Shown here one piece after another: positions 1 through 7,369 of a DNA stretch of 64,000 nt. The position numbers were made by a program, and so were the translations under genes. Source of the DNA: an uncultured Clostridium sp. (GTDB lineage Bacteria > Bacillota > Clostridia > Clostridiales > Clostridiaceae); NCBI RefSeq assembly GCF_947039605.1, contig NZ_CAMQZG010000008.1, forward strand, positions 1 to 64,000, given 5' to 3'. How positions within the stretch are numbered: the first letter of the stretch is position 1; each line of letters starts with the position of its first letter. Below the pieces are notes generated by a model. It searched no databases. It saw only the letters and a program-made list of their open reading frames with translations, and was not told the origin of the DNA.

Positions 1-51
1 CACCACTTAGCTAAAGCTTGAAGTGGGAGAATTCTCTCAAATTAAGTTAAA
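1..51 (+). repeat. Right-end repeat of a TnpB-type insertion sequence, copy 1
   Basis: These 51 bases recur exactly at 23108-23158. They form a hairpin (CCACTT paired with AAGTGG) followed by the palindrome GAGAATTCTC. The core GGAGAATT-N4-CAAAT nearly matches the IStron right end at 33311-33327 on the minus strand. The layout resembles the 3' end of IS200/IS605 or IS607 elements, where the tnpB guide-RNA scaffold lies. The element body would lie to the left of the window. Family assignment is inference; the repeat itself is seen directly. Confidence 0.6.
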
Positions 52-68
52 TTTGAGACAGTTTTTTT
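35..68 (+). terminator. Possible terminator overlapping the repeat end
   Basis: TCTCAAATT and AATTTGAGA form a perfect 9-bp stem with a 6-base loop, followed by a T-rich run. The stem straddles the point where the two repeat copies diverge (base 52), so only this copy can form it. Confidence 0.4.
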
Positions 69-77
69 ATTTTTATC

Positions 78-104
78 ACCTAATTAAAATCCTTTCATAA
101 TATA
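78..104 (+). promoter_or_regulatory. Sigma-K-like promoter for the two tandem genes
   Basis: An AC dinucleotide at 78-79 is separated by 16 bases from CATAATATA at 96-104. This fits the sigma-K pattern (AC, about 16 bp, CATAnnnTA) of late mother-cell sporulation genes. The motif is short, so chance matches are likely in AT-rich DNA. Support comes from a second perfect match before the gene at 50226-50951. Confidence 0.4.
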
Positions 105-138
105 TTATTGATATAACTTTAGACAGGAGAAATTTAAT

Positions 139-660
139 ATGGAAATTTTTTACCCAGAAGATTTTAATACTCTGTTTGGAAGAGGTATTACTGAAGAACT
201 TCCTGAAAAAATTAATGAAGAAGAAGTTGATTCAAGTATCGAAAATCCAGATGATGTTATTGAATGTATTTCAAAAGAAGTTGTGAAAAAAGATATCACT
301 ATTGATGAAAACTTAAAAAGAAACAGCCTACGTAGTGATGATTCTAATGTATCTAGTAAAATAAAACCTATGCAATTGCCACCAAAAGAAGTTCCACCAA
401 AGAACTCTGAATTTGTCATTCAACAGCAAAAAATTGGTGCAGCTGACTATCCAACTTATGCTGTTAGTCCCCAGGCTTTATCAGTATGTTTAAATAAACT
501 AACTTATATTTGGCAAAATGATGAAAAAGAATATTGGTCTTATATATTTTATCTTGACCATGTTTCATTCGTAGGTTGGAGATGGAATAAATATATTAAA
601 GATTGGGTTTACTTTGGAGTAGATATATCTAAAGTTGAAGCCTTTACTTGCAGAAGATAA
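139..660 (+). CDS. Hypothetical protein, tandem paralog A with aromatic C-terminal domain
   Basis: This 173-residue protein has no recognisable catalytic motif. Residues 1-100 are acidic and low in complexity, with a proline-rich stretch near 80-95. Residues 115-173 form a compact aromatic domain with TYIW, the core GWRWNKY and a final FTCRR. The same domain ends the next gene (TYLW, GWKWKNY, FYCYR), so the two are paralogs in an operon separated by 12 bases. The start has an ACAGGAGAAA site. The sigma-K-like promoter and the lack of signal peptide or membrane segment suggest a spore coat or exosporium component, but this is inference from context. Confidence 0.7.
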   Translation: MEIFYPEDFNTLFGRGITEELPEKINEEEVDSSIENPDDVIECISKEVVKKDITIDENLKRNSLRSDDSNVSSKIKPMQLPPKEVPPKNSEFVIQQQKIGAADYPTYAVSPQALSVCLNKLTYIWQNDEKEYWSYIFYLDHVSFVGWRWNKYIKDWVYFGVDISKVEAFTCRR

Positions 661-672
661 GGAGGAATAACC

Positions 673-1251
673 ATGAAAGTAATTTATCAAGAAAAAGATA
701 ATCCTAATGGGATTGGTGAATTTGAAATATTAGATAGAGAACAAATAGAATTACTATCTCAACATACAGAAGATTTTTTAGAGACATCTGACAAAGATTT
801 TAGACTTCCTGATAGTGTAGAAGATTCTTTTGAAGATGATGATAGAAAGAAAAAGAAAAAATATAAATCTATAGATAAAAACCATGGGCCATACAAATTC
901 CCAAGTAATCATAGTTCTCATAATAACCATTATCAGCAAAGTGGTGTTCCAACACCTTTTAATATGGGATATCCACCATCAAAACACCCAAGTTATCACT
1001 CACAAGGTATTGTTAAAATACCTTACTATAATTCAGACCACTCTTCTCACTATAGCGATCATTATAATAAAAAGCTCAAATATTGTACTTACAGATACAC
1101 TTATTTATGGCTACGTAATGGAAGGTCATTTTGGTGCTATCCAACCTATGTAAGTCATAATACTCTTTCAGGGTGGAAATGGAAAAACTATAAATGGAAA
1201 TTTTTTAGCATACCAATTAAAAGAATAAGTAACTTTTATTGCTATAGATAG
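673..1251 (+). CDS. Hypothetical His/Tyr-rich protein, tandem paralog B
   Basis: A 192-residue protein starting after a strong AAGGAGG site. Residues 1-65 are acidic and end in a short lysine run. Residues 70-137 are rich in His, Ser, Tyr and Asn with repeated SSH, NHY and DHY steps, as in several spore coat proteins. Residues 138-192 carry the aromatic domain shared with the upstream gene (TYLW, GWKW, final CYR). The middle region could bind metal or be cross-linked through tyrosine, but nothing in the sequence proves this. I do not recognise a named family. A strong terminator follows directly. Confidence 0.7.
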   Translation: MKVIYQEKDNPNGIGEFEILDREQIELLSQHTEDFLETSDKDFRLPDSVEDSFEDDDRKKKKKYKSIDKNHGPYKFPSNHSSHNNHYQQSGVPTPFNMGYPPSKHPSYHSQGIVKIPYYNSDHSSHYSDHYNKKLKYCTYRYTYLWLRNGRSFWCYPTYVSHNTLSGWKWKNYKWKFFSIPIKRISNFYCYR

Positions 1252-1254
1252 CAT

Positions 1255-1294
1255 AAAAATACCCTTAGATTTTTAAAATCTAAGGGTATTTTTT
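1255..1294. terminator. Bidirectional terminator
   Basis: A perfect stem, AAAAATACCCTTAGATTT against its complement, with A and T runs on the two sides. It ends the tandem-paralog operon on the plus strand and could also act for the convergent PTS gene. Confidence 0.85.
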
Positions 1295-1332
1295 AGTTAA
1301 TCTAAAAATGAATTAACAATATAAAAAAATAA

Positions 1333-1357
1333 AAGGACCCACAATTTGTGAATCCTT
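1333..1357 (-). terminator. Terminator of the first IIC gene
   Basis: On the minus strand the stem AAGGATTCACA/TTGTGGGTCCTT (with G-U pairs) is followed by TTTATTTTTTT, 10 bases past the stop codon of the IIC gene. Confidence 0.7.
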
Positions 1358-1367
1358 CTAATCTATA

Positions 1368-2678
1368 TTAGTTTTTAGCTTCAGCTGCTGCTTGTTCTGC
1401 TGCTACAGCTTCTTCCATATTTTTAACATCTCTATCTGCCGCTATCATTACAAATGGCATGTAGATTATAACGTCTATTACAAGAAGTAATATTGATAAT
1501 ACTGCACCCTGCCATGAGTTAGTAGCTAATGCTCCACTTAAAATAGGTGGAAGAGTCCAACTTACTTCAAGTTGTACTAATGGTACTAAGTGCCATGTCA
1601 TTGCAAAGAATGCAATTACTGCATTTAATAAAGGTACCAATAAGAATGGAATAAAGTATATTGGATCTAAACATATTGGCATACCAAATATAAGTGGCTC
1701 ATTTATGTTAAAGATACCAGGTGCAAGTGCAATTTTTGAAATTACAAGCTGAACCTCACTCTTTTTCTTTCTAGTCTTATTAACTATAAATATAGCAATA
1801 ATAAGTGTTATTGTAGCTCCTGCCCCACCTAAGAATACAAAGGAGTTAAGGAACTGGTCATTAACGATATATAATGGTTTTAATCCTTCTGCAACTCTAT
1901 GCATATTATCTATAGTAAGTGGTAATAACACACCGTTTACGATAGGTAACATCATGTTTGAACCATGAAGTCCAAAGAACCATAATATTTGAATAACTGC
2001 TATAAGTACAAGTACTCCCCAGAATGATCCAACAACACCTTGTAGTGGTGCTTGAATTATTTGATAGATAAATACTGGTAAACTCTCTGCACTTACAAGT
2101 GCAAATAATCTTTCTACTGAAGCTGCGATTACCATTATGATAATAGCAGGGAATAATGATGCAAATGATCTTGCAATTGCAGGTGGAACTCCAGCCGGCA
2201 TTTTCATTACAAGTCTTTTGTTACCAAGTAACCAGCACATTAAATCTCCAACTATTAAAGCAACTATGATTGCAAGTAATAATCCGTTTGTACCAAGGAA
2301 TGATGATGTTTTTGATAAATCACCAAAGAATATAATAAACGCTGCAACAGAAACTAATCCTGAAGCTAGTCCATCTTTTCCTCTTGCCTTAGCTAGGTTG
2401 TATGCAACTGTAAATGAAATCAGTAAACTCATAATTGCATATGAACCGTTCCAAATTGCACCTCCCCAAGATTTCCAGTCATGTCCAAATATTGTCGTCA
2501 TAAGATGTTGGTAACTTTCCCATGCAAAGTTATTAATTAATATTGCGAAAGCACCAGCCATAATGATAGGTATAATTGCTACAAATCCATCCCTAATCGC
2601 TCCAAGGTGTTTTTCAGCACCAACTTTAGCTGCGATAGGAATGAAATGTTCTTCCATCCATTCGATAAATTTCTTCAT
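1368..2678 (-). CDS. PTS sugar permease IIC, cellobiose/lichenan type
   Basis: This 436-residue, highly hydrophobic protein matches the PTS lactose/cellobiose IIC family. It has the family opening (IPIAAKVGAEKHLGAIRDGF), the conserved GVPPAIARSF, FGLHGSNMMLPI and NINEPLIFGMP segments, and about ten membrane spans. It moves a beta-glucoside across the membrane while IIB phosphorylates it. The AAGGAGG site lies just before the ATG. It stands alone behind its own sigma-54 promoter and presumably shares the IIA and IIB encoded at 12589-13268. It is about 50 percent similar by eye to the second IIC at 7370-8656. The exact sugar cannot be read from the sequence. Confidence 0.9.
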   Translation of the reverse strand: MKKFIEWMEEHFIPIAAKVGAEKHLGAIRDGFVAIIPIIMAGAFAILINNFAWESYQHLMTTIFGHDWKSWGGAIWNGSYAIMSLLISFTVAYNLAKARGKDGLASGLVSVAAFIIFFGDLSKTSSFLGTNGLLLAIIVALIVGDLMCWLLGNKRLVMKMPAGVPPAIARSFASLFPAIIIMVIAASVERLFALVSAESLPVFIYQIIQAPLQGVVGSFWGVLVLIAVIQILWFFGLHGSNMMLPIVNGVLLPLTIDNMHRVAEGLKPLYIVNDQFLNSFVFLGGAGATITLIIAIFIVNKTRKKKSEVQLVISKIALAPGIFNINEPLIFGMPICLDPIYFIPFLLVPLLNAVIAFFAMTWHLVPLVQLEVSWTLPPILSGALATNSWQGAVLSILLLVIDVIIYMPFVMIAADRDVKNMEEAVAAEQAAAEAKN

Positions 2679-2885
2679 ATGTTTGTCCTCCTTATTTTTT
2701 CTTTTGTAATCACTAATTTAATTAATTAGACATCCTAAATATTTTAATATCATTTCGGTAGTATGTAAAGCTACTTTTTAGTCTCAGTAAACATTTTCAT
2801 TTCTTTTCATAATAAACTTGATACTAAAAAAGCTTATTTCTTAACAATACACAATAAAACAATATTAAAAGTATACTTATTATTA

Positions 2886-2903
2886 TAGCAATTTTCATGC
2901 CAA
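2886..2903 (-). promoter_or_regulatory. Sigma-54 (-24/-12) promoter of the first IIC gene
   Basis: The minus strand reads TTGGCATGAAAATTGCTA, a near-perfect fit to the sigma-54 consensus (TTGGCAC-N5-TTGCT). The invariant GG and GC are spaced as required. Two equally good copies lie at 10160-10177 and 13357-13374, and the cluster encodes a sigma-54 activator. Confidence 0.9.
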
Positions 2904-2942
2904 ATTTATTAATTTTGTTACTTCTTTGTAAAGCTAGTTAAC

Positions 2943-2986
2943 AAGCCATTTATATTGTTTTTTATTTTTACACATTTAAGTGTGTA
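2943..2986 (-). promoter_or_regulatory. Probable upstream activator sites for the LevR-type regulator
   Basis: AAGCCATTT (plus strand, 2943-2951) recurs 40-51 bp upstream of all three sigma-54 promoters. TACACA-N6-TGTGTA at 2969-2986 is a perfect inverted repeat related to the TTACACA repeats at the other two promoters. A further TTTACACAC half site lies at 3008. The rest of the 457-base gap (2679-3135) shows nothing else I can name. Binding by the cluster's activator is inferred. Confidence 0.55.
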
Positions 2987-3135
2987 TTAACTCTGCCCTA
3001 ATAAGTCTTTACACACTATTTTAAACTTTATAGACTTGTAAATAAGCTGTAATTATTTATACTTTAATTTTTTTATACTTCAACATACTATTATAACTAT
3101 AAACTATAAAAAATCAGGTAAGGATGGTGACGTGA

Positions 3136-3417
3136 ATGTTTAAAGATAAAATAATAGATATTATACATAAAGAAGAAGATTTAGTAAGACATGGTATAGA
3201 GAATTTAGAAGAATTAGAAATCCTTAAAGAAGAAGCTCTAATGAGTATGAGTATTAAGGAAAGAGCAGAACATGCTTTAGATAGACAAGAAGCTAGGAAA
3301 TTACATGATGCTAAAATAGCTCATAAAAGAGACTTAAAGAAAGAACATACACCTAAAAAAGAACATCTTCTAGCAGATGATGTTTTAGAAAAATTTTTAT
3401 CAACCAATAAATTATAA
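3136..3417 (+). CDS. Small hypothetical charged helical protein
   Basis: This 93-residue protein is rich in Lys, Glu and His (roughly half charged) with no Cys, no membrane span and no signal peptide. Long amphipathic stretches (IENLEELEILKEEAL, ERAEHALDRQEARKL) predict helical or coiled-coil structure, with a basic tail near 65-80. I do not recognise the family. The start follows an AAGGATGGTGA site at close spacing, and a strong terminator follows, so it is a single-gene transcript. Its intergenic position beside a sugar-transport gene gives no clear clue to its function. Confidence 0.65.
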   Translation: MFKDKIIDIIHKEEDLVRHGIENLEELEILKEEALMSMSIKERAEHALDRQEARKLHDAKIAHKRDLKKEHTPKKEHLLADDVLEKFLSTNKL

Positions 3418-3425
3418 AATACTTA

Positions 3426-3470
3426 CCACCTATAAAACTGTTTTAAACAATTTTATAGGTGGTTTCTTTT
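3426..3470 (+). terminator. Terminator
   Basis: CCACCTATAAAACTGTTT pairs with its near-perfect complement and is followed by TTTCTTTTTT, directly after the 93-residue gene. Confidence 0.8.
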
Positions 3471-3575
3471 TTAAAAATAATTTATTATTACACTTATTTT
3501 ACATCCTATTAATAGGGACTTTATTTTAAGGTTATACAATCTTTATTGTATGGAAAATAAGGGGGGATAATTTAA

Positions 3576-4883
3576 ATGAAAAGAAAAAGTATTAATATGT
3601 TAGCACTTAGTGCTATAACAGCCGCTACACTACTATTTACTGCGTGCGGAAGTTCTGCTGCTATAGAAACCACTCAAACTACACAAAAAAATAATAAACC
3701 AGCAATTGAAAGTACCTCAACACCAGAGCCTACAACTTCAGAAAACACAGATACCAATAAACAAGTTGAAGAGGTTAAAGATTCACAAGTTCAAGCTTTT
3801 AAAGATAGTGAAATTCACTTTATCAATACTGGAAATAGTGATGCTATCTTAATCAAAGGTGAAAAAAATATTCTTATAGATGGTGGAGATAACAATGATG
3901 AAAATTCAATTGTTCAATATATAAAAAATCAAGGAATAAAAAAAATAGATTATCTTGTAGCAAGTCATAATCATGCTGACCATATCGGCGGACTTGATTC
4001 TGTTATAAATAATTTAGAAATAGGTCAAGTTCTTGTATCTAATGGTGATGAAGATACAAAAACTTACCAAGACTTTATAAACTCAATAAGTGCAAAAAAA
4101 CTCTCTCCAAGTGTACCACTTGCAAATGCTAAGTTTGACCTTGGAAATGGTGCTTACATGCAAATGCTTAATACTAATGGAGGTTCTGATACTAATGAAG
4201 AATCTTTAGTTACACTCTATGTTAATGGTGAAGATAAATTTTTATTCACAGGAGATGCTGAAAAGGAAACAGAATCTGAAATTTTATCACAAGTCTCTGA
4301 TGTAGATGTTTTAAAAGTTGGACATCATGGTTCAAAATCAAGCACAACTCAAAGTTTTCTTGATAAAGTTAATCCTGAATTTGCAGTAATAACTGTTGGA
4401 GATGACAATAAATATAATCACCCACATAAAGTTGTTATGGATAGACTTAAATCAGATAGTGTAAAAATACACAGAACTGATGAATGTGGAAATGTAGTAT
4501 TTAAATCTACTGGAAAAGGTGTAGAAACTGCTTGTAAAGATGGTAGCTACTCTTACAGAGATGGTGAGAAAAAGGAAGAAGTTAAAAAGCCTGTAACAAC
4601 TCCAAGTAATGATAAAGTTGTAGAAAATAAACCTTCTAATGAATCATCATCAAACACTAATTCAAATAATAATTCAAACAATAGTTCATCAGATAAGCCT
4701 ACTGAAACTGTAAAACCTGACCCAACACCAGCTCCAGAGCAAGGTGGAATGGTATGGTTATCTGCTACTGGTGAAAAATATCATAGTAAAAATAACTGTG
4801 GTAGAATGAATCCTGCTAAAGCTAGACAAATTTCATTATCAGATGCAAAAGCACAAGGTTTTGAAGATTGTTCTAAATGTTAA
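3576..4883 (+). CDS. Lipoprotein with ComEC-like metallo-beta-lactamase domain
   Basis: A 435-residue protein with a lipoprotein signal (LFTAC, lipid-modified Cys24) and a Ser/Thr/Glu-rich linker to about residue 75. Residues 78-310 form a metallo-beta-lactamase fold: the metal motif HNHADH at 131-136, a later GDAE and VGHHGSKSS. This is the form seen in ComEC-type hydrolases and related secreted nucleases. A low-complexity Ser/Asn linker precedes a C-terminal domain (about 393-435) with YHSKNNCGRM and ending EDCSKC, like the small Cys metal-binding module often joined to such enzymes. It probably hydrolyses phosphodiesters outside the cell. It is monocistronic, with a GGGGGG-rich binding site. 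Confidence 0.8.
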   Translation: MKRKSINMLALSAITAATLLFTACGSSAAIETTQTTQKNNKPAIESTSTPEPTTSENTDTNKQVEEVKDSQVQAFKDSEIHFINTGNSDAILIKGEKNILIDGGDNNDENSIVQYIKNQGIKKIDYLVASHNHADHIGGLDSVINNLEIGQVLVSNGDEDTKTYQDFINSISAKKLSPSVPLANAKFDLGNGAYMQMLNTNGGSDTNEESLVTLYVNGEDKFLFTGDAEKETESEILSQVSDVDVLKVGHHGSKSSTTQSFLDKVNPEFAVITVGDDNKYNHPHKVVMDRLKSDSVKIHRTDECGNVVFKSTGKGVETACKDGSYSYRDGEKKEEVKKPVTTPSNDKVVENKPSNESSSNTNSNNNSNNSSSDKPTETVKPDPTPAPEQGGMVWLSATGEKYHSKNNCGRMNPAKARQISLSDAKAQGFEDCSKC

Positions 4884-4894
4884 TATAAAAGTAA

Positions 4895-4930
4895 AGGCAA
4901 CTTATAATTATTAGAAATTATAAGTTGCCT
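4895..4930. terminator. Bidirectional terminator between convergent genes
   Basis: AGGCAACTTATAATT and AATTATAAGTTGCCT form a perfect 15-bp stem with a short loop. It lies between the lipoprotein gene and the convergent DUF3021 gene. Confidence 0.8.
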
Positions 4931-4934
4931 TCTA

Positions 4935-5354
4935 TTATTTATTCCATTTTTTTAAGTCTGCATTTAGTTCTTGCTCATATTTTTTATATTTATTTTTAAA
5001 TATTAGCCAAGTAACAACGCTAAAAATTATATAAAATACAATACTTGCTATTATACCAGTTGTATTTCTTGGCATCCAACCAACATACCAAGCAAATGGT
5101 AAATATGGTAATAAAGCTACACTCTGCACTACAGTTTGTTTTAAAAGACTCCAACTTTCTACTCTATAAATTATTGAGGTTCCAAAACAGTATCCTCCAA
5201 CTAATGCGGCTAAAATATTCTGCTCTAATAAAGCATCGTAATTTATACTACTTTTTGAAATAACCATTGCAATAGTTAAAAATATTTGTCCCATTAAAAC
5301 TCCAATTGGAACTCCTTTAATAAATAACTTAATATAACCTTTAATATATTTCAT
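4935..5354 (-). CDS. DUF3021 family membrane protein
   Basis: A 139-residue protein with four predicted membrane helices (about 10-30, 45-62, 72-92, 103-122) and a charged C-terminal tail. It matches the DUF3021 family, which is almost always encoded after a LytTR-domain regulator. Here the start codon follows the upstream regulator's stop by one base and its GGAGGGA site lies inside that gene, so the two are translated together. In such pairs the membrane protein is thought to restrain the regulator. That role is family knowledge rather than something visible here. Confidence 0.8.
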   Translation of the reverse strand: MKYIKGYIKLFIKGVPIGVLMGQIFLTIAMVISKSSINYDALLEQNILAALVGGYCFGTSIIYRVESWSLLKQTVVQSVALLPYLPFAWYVGWMPRNTTGIIASIVFYIIFSVVTWLIFKNKYKKYEQELNADLKKWNK

Positions 5355-5355
5355 T

Positions 5356-5817
5356 TTACTTTCCCTCCATGCCTATAAATTCTTTTACTTGTTTAACATA
5401 TCTTCTTGATATAGTCTCTTGCTTTCCATTTGATAAATTTATAATTAAACTACCATTAAAGAAAAGCTCTATATTATTTATTCTCTTTACATTCACTATC
5501 GTGAATTTAGATATTCTAACAAAAGATGTCTTTGCTAAAAGTTCCTCAATTTCATACAGTTTCATTTTAATTTCAAAACTTCCCTCACTCGTATCAGCTA
5601 AAACTTTTTGCTCCTCACTATAAAACATAATGATATCCTTTGGATTTAAAATATAAACCTTCTGATTTTTCTTTCCTACTATGCTTTTTTCTTTTTTGCT
5701 TTCACTTTTAAGCTTTTCCATAATATCCATGACAACATCATCAATACTTGGTGCTTTTATTACCACCGTCACTTCTTCATAATTATCATTAATATCTAAG
5801 TCAATTTTCAAATTCAT
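5356..5817 (-). CDS. LytTR-domain DNA-binding regulator
   Basis: A 153-residue protein whose C-terminal half (about 48-150) is a LytTR domain: KVYILNPKDIIMFYSEEQKV, the ELLAKTSFVRISKFTIVNVKRI core and a final SRRYVKQVKEF. The N-terminal 45 residues are a short beta-rich segment found in stand-alone LytTR regulators; there is no receiver domain. It heads a two-gene operon with a DUF3021 membrane protein and probably regulates its own promoter. The inverted repeat at 5915-5926 lies in the leader and is a candidate operator. Confidence 0.85.
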   Translation of the reverse strand: MNLKIDLDINDNYEEVTVVIKAPSIDDVVMDIMEKLKSESKKEKSIVGKKNQKVYILNPKDIIMFYSEEQKVLADTSEGSFEIKMKLYEIEELLAKTSFVRISKFTIVNVKRINNIELFFNGSLIINLSNGKQETISRRYVKQVKEFIGMEGK

Positions 5818-5914
5818 CCCTCCCTTTCACCACTTTTATTTTTAAATTTCATTTTCTCGCTAGCTATACTAAGATTATATCCTATCAAATTTAATTTAGA
5901 GACAGTTTTTAAGT

Positions 5915-5926
5915 AAGTGGTCACTT
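5915..5926. promoter_or_regulatory. Inverted repeat in the LytTR operon promoter
   Basis: AAGTG-GT-CACTT is a short inverted repeat about 100 bp upstream of the LytTR gene, between it and the MFS terminator. It may be an operator for the LytTR protein, although those proteins usually bind direct repeats. Confidence 0.3.
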
Positions 5927-5957
5927 TTATAAGTTAAACGGTATTTTAAATAAAGAA

Positions 5958-5985
5958 AAAGACCTACAATTGCTTGTAAGCCTTT
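5958..5985 (-). terminator. Terminator of the MFS gene
   Basis: Minus-strand stem AAAGGCTTACAA/TTGTAGGTCTTT (two G-U pairs) with a GCAA loop and a T-rich tail, 9 bases after the MFS stop codon. Confidence 0.7.
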
Positions 5986-5993
5986 CCTTCAAT

Positions 5994-7205
5994 CTATTTT
6001 ATTGCTTTTAATTCCTTACTTGTGAATAGTAAATATACCCCCATAAGTAGTGATATAAGTGCTACTCCTATTATTGAATAAAGGGCAACTCCCGCTCCAA
6101 ACTGACTCCAAACAGCCCCTGTAACTACTGAACCAACAAATGACCCAAAGTATAAGAATGTATTTATTATTCCATTTACAGTCCCTCTATATTCATCCTT
6201 ATCAATAACTTTGTTTGTTATTGTAGGAATTAAAGTAACTATAATGTTATACCCTATCATAAATAATGTTGTTCCTATTATTAAGTAAACTATGTGGGTA
6301 TTTAATAAGAAGAATGCCATCCCTCCACACATTAACGCAAGTGAAATAACAAATATCTCCCCTGTCTTTCCTCTACTTATAAAGTTCATAGAGAATCTCA
6401 TAAGTATTACCGCTATTATTGTTGCAGGAACAAATATCTCCCACATATGTGATATTCCATTTGGTATCTTTTCAAGATACTCTGGTACTACAAAGAATAT
6501 AGACATTATCACATAGTTAGCTATGAATGACTGTATGTTTAAAAGTGTAAATACTTGTACCTTTAATAATTTTCCAAGATAAGCCCAAAATTCTGAGTCC
6601 ATCTTTCCTTTTTTAACTTCCTTAGACTCGTCCACTTTTGGTGTCTTTAAGAAAATTAATATAAGTACAAATGAAATTATAACGCAAGCTGCGTCTAAAT
6701 ATGTTAACTGCTCAAATGACATGAATGTACCAAGTATAGTTCCACCTGATAATCCAATAGCAGATGCTAGTCCAATTCCTATCCCTGCAATATTTATAGC
6801 ATTAGATACCTTTGACTCTTTAACTCCCATAGAAAGCCATGCAAATGCTGATGCAGCTATTGCTCCCGCTCCTTGAAGTCCTCTTGCAAAGATAAATACA
6901 TAAATATTATCACTAACTACTGTTAGTACAAGTCCTGCCCCAAGCATAAATAATCCAAGTAGTATAATGAACTTCTTATTTAGCTTATCACTTAAAACCC
7001 CAAATGGAATTTGGAATATTGCTTGTAAAAGCCCAAATATACCTAGTGATATAGCTGCAAGTTCAACTGTTCCAAACTGTAACGTCTGTGCATAATTCGA
7101 GATGTATGCCGATATAAGTGCTGTTGCTAATTGTCTTACCCCAAGTGCAAGACTAAGTAATGATACAAAAGTTAGTTCTGCTCTAGTAAATTTATTACTC
7201 TTCAT
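5994..7205 (-). CDS. Major facilitator superfamily transporter
   Basis: A 403-residue protein with twelve predicted membrane helices in two halves. The loop after helix 2 reads GVLSDKLNKKFIIL, the MFS signature G-x-x-x-D-R/K-x-x-R/K. Helix 5 carries the glycine-rich GIGIGLASAIGLSGGTILG motif typical of proton-driven exporters. No substrate is evident. It is a single gene with an AAGGAG site and its own terminator. It lies between the LytTR operon and the second IIC gene without an obvious tie to either. Drug or metabolite export is likely from the helix-5 motif, but that is inference. Confidence 0.8.
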   Translation of the reverse strand: MKSNKFTRAELTFVSLLSLALGVRQLATALISAYISNYAQTLQFGTVELAAISLGIFGLLQAIFQIPFGVLSDKLNKKFIILLGLFMLGAGLVLTVVSDNIYVFIFARGLQGAGAIAASAFAWLSMGVKESKVSNAINIAGIGIGLASAIGLSGGTILGTFMSFEQLTYLDAACVIISFVLILIFLKTPKVDESKEVKKGKMDSEFWAYLGKLLKVQVFTLLNIQSFIANYVIMSIFFVVPEYLEKIPNGISHMWEIFVPATIIAVILMRFSMNFISRGKTGEIFVISLALMCGGMAFFLLNTHIVYLIIGTTLFMIGYNIIVTLIPTITNKVIDKDEYRGTVNGIINTFLYFGSFVGSVVTGAVWSQFGAGVALYSIIGVALISLLMGVYLLFTSKELKAIK

Positions 7206-7328
7206 CTTTTCTCCTTAGTTTATTATATTTTCATCATATAATGTGTAAATTTGATATATTTTATTTAATCCATAGATTATTATAAATGAAAATTATAAAA
7301 AAAACTAATATAGATTTTTTCTAAAAAG

Positions 7329-7359
7329 AAAACCCCACAGATTTTCTCTGCGAGGTTTT
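7329..7359 (-). terminator. Terminator of the second IIC gene
   Basis: Minus-strand stem AAAACCTCGCAGA/TCTGTGGGGTTTT with a GAAAA loop and TTTCTTTTTT tail, just past the stop codon. Confidence 0.8.
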
Positions 7360-7369
7360 GCTATATCAA

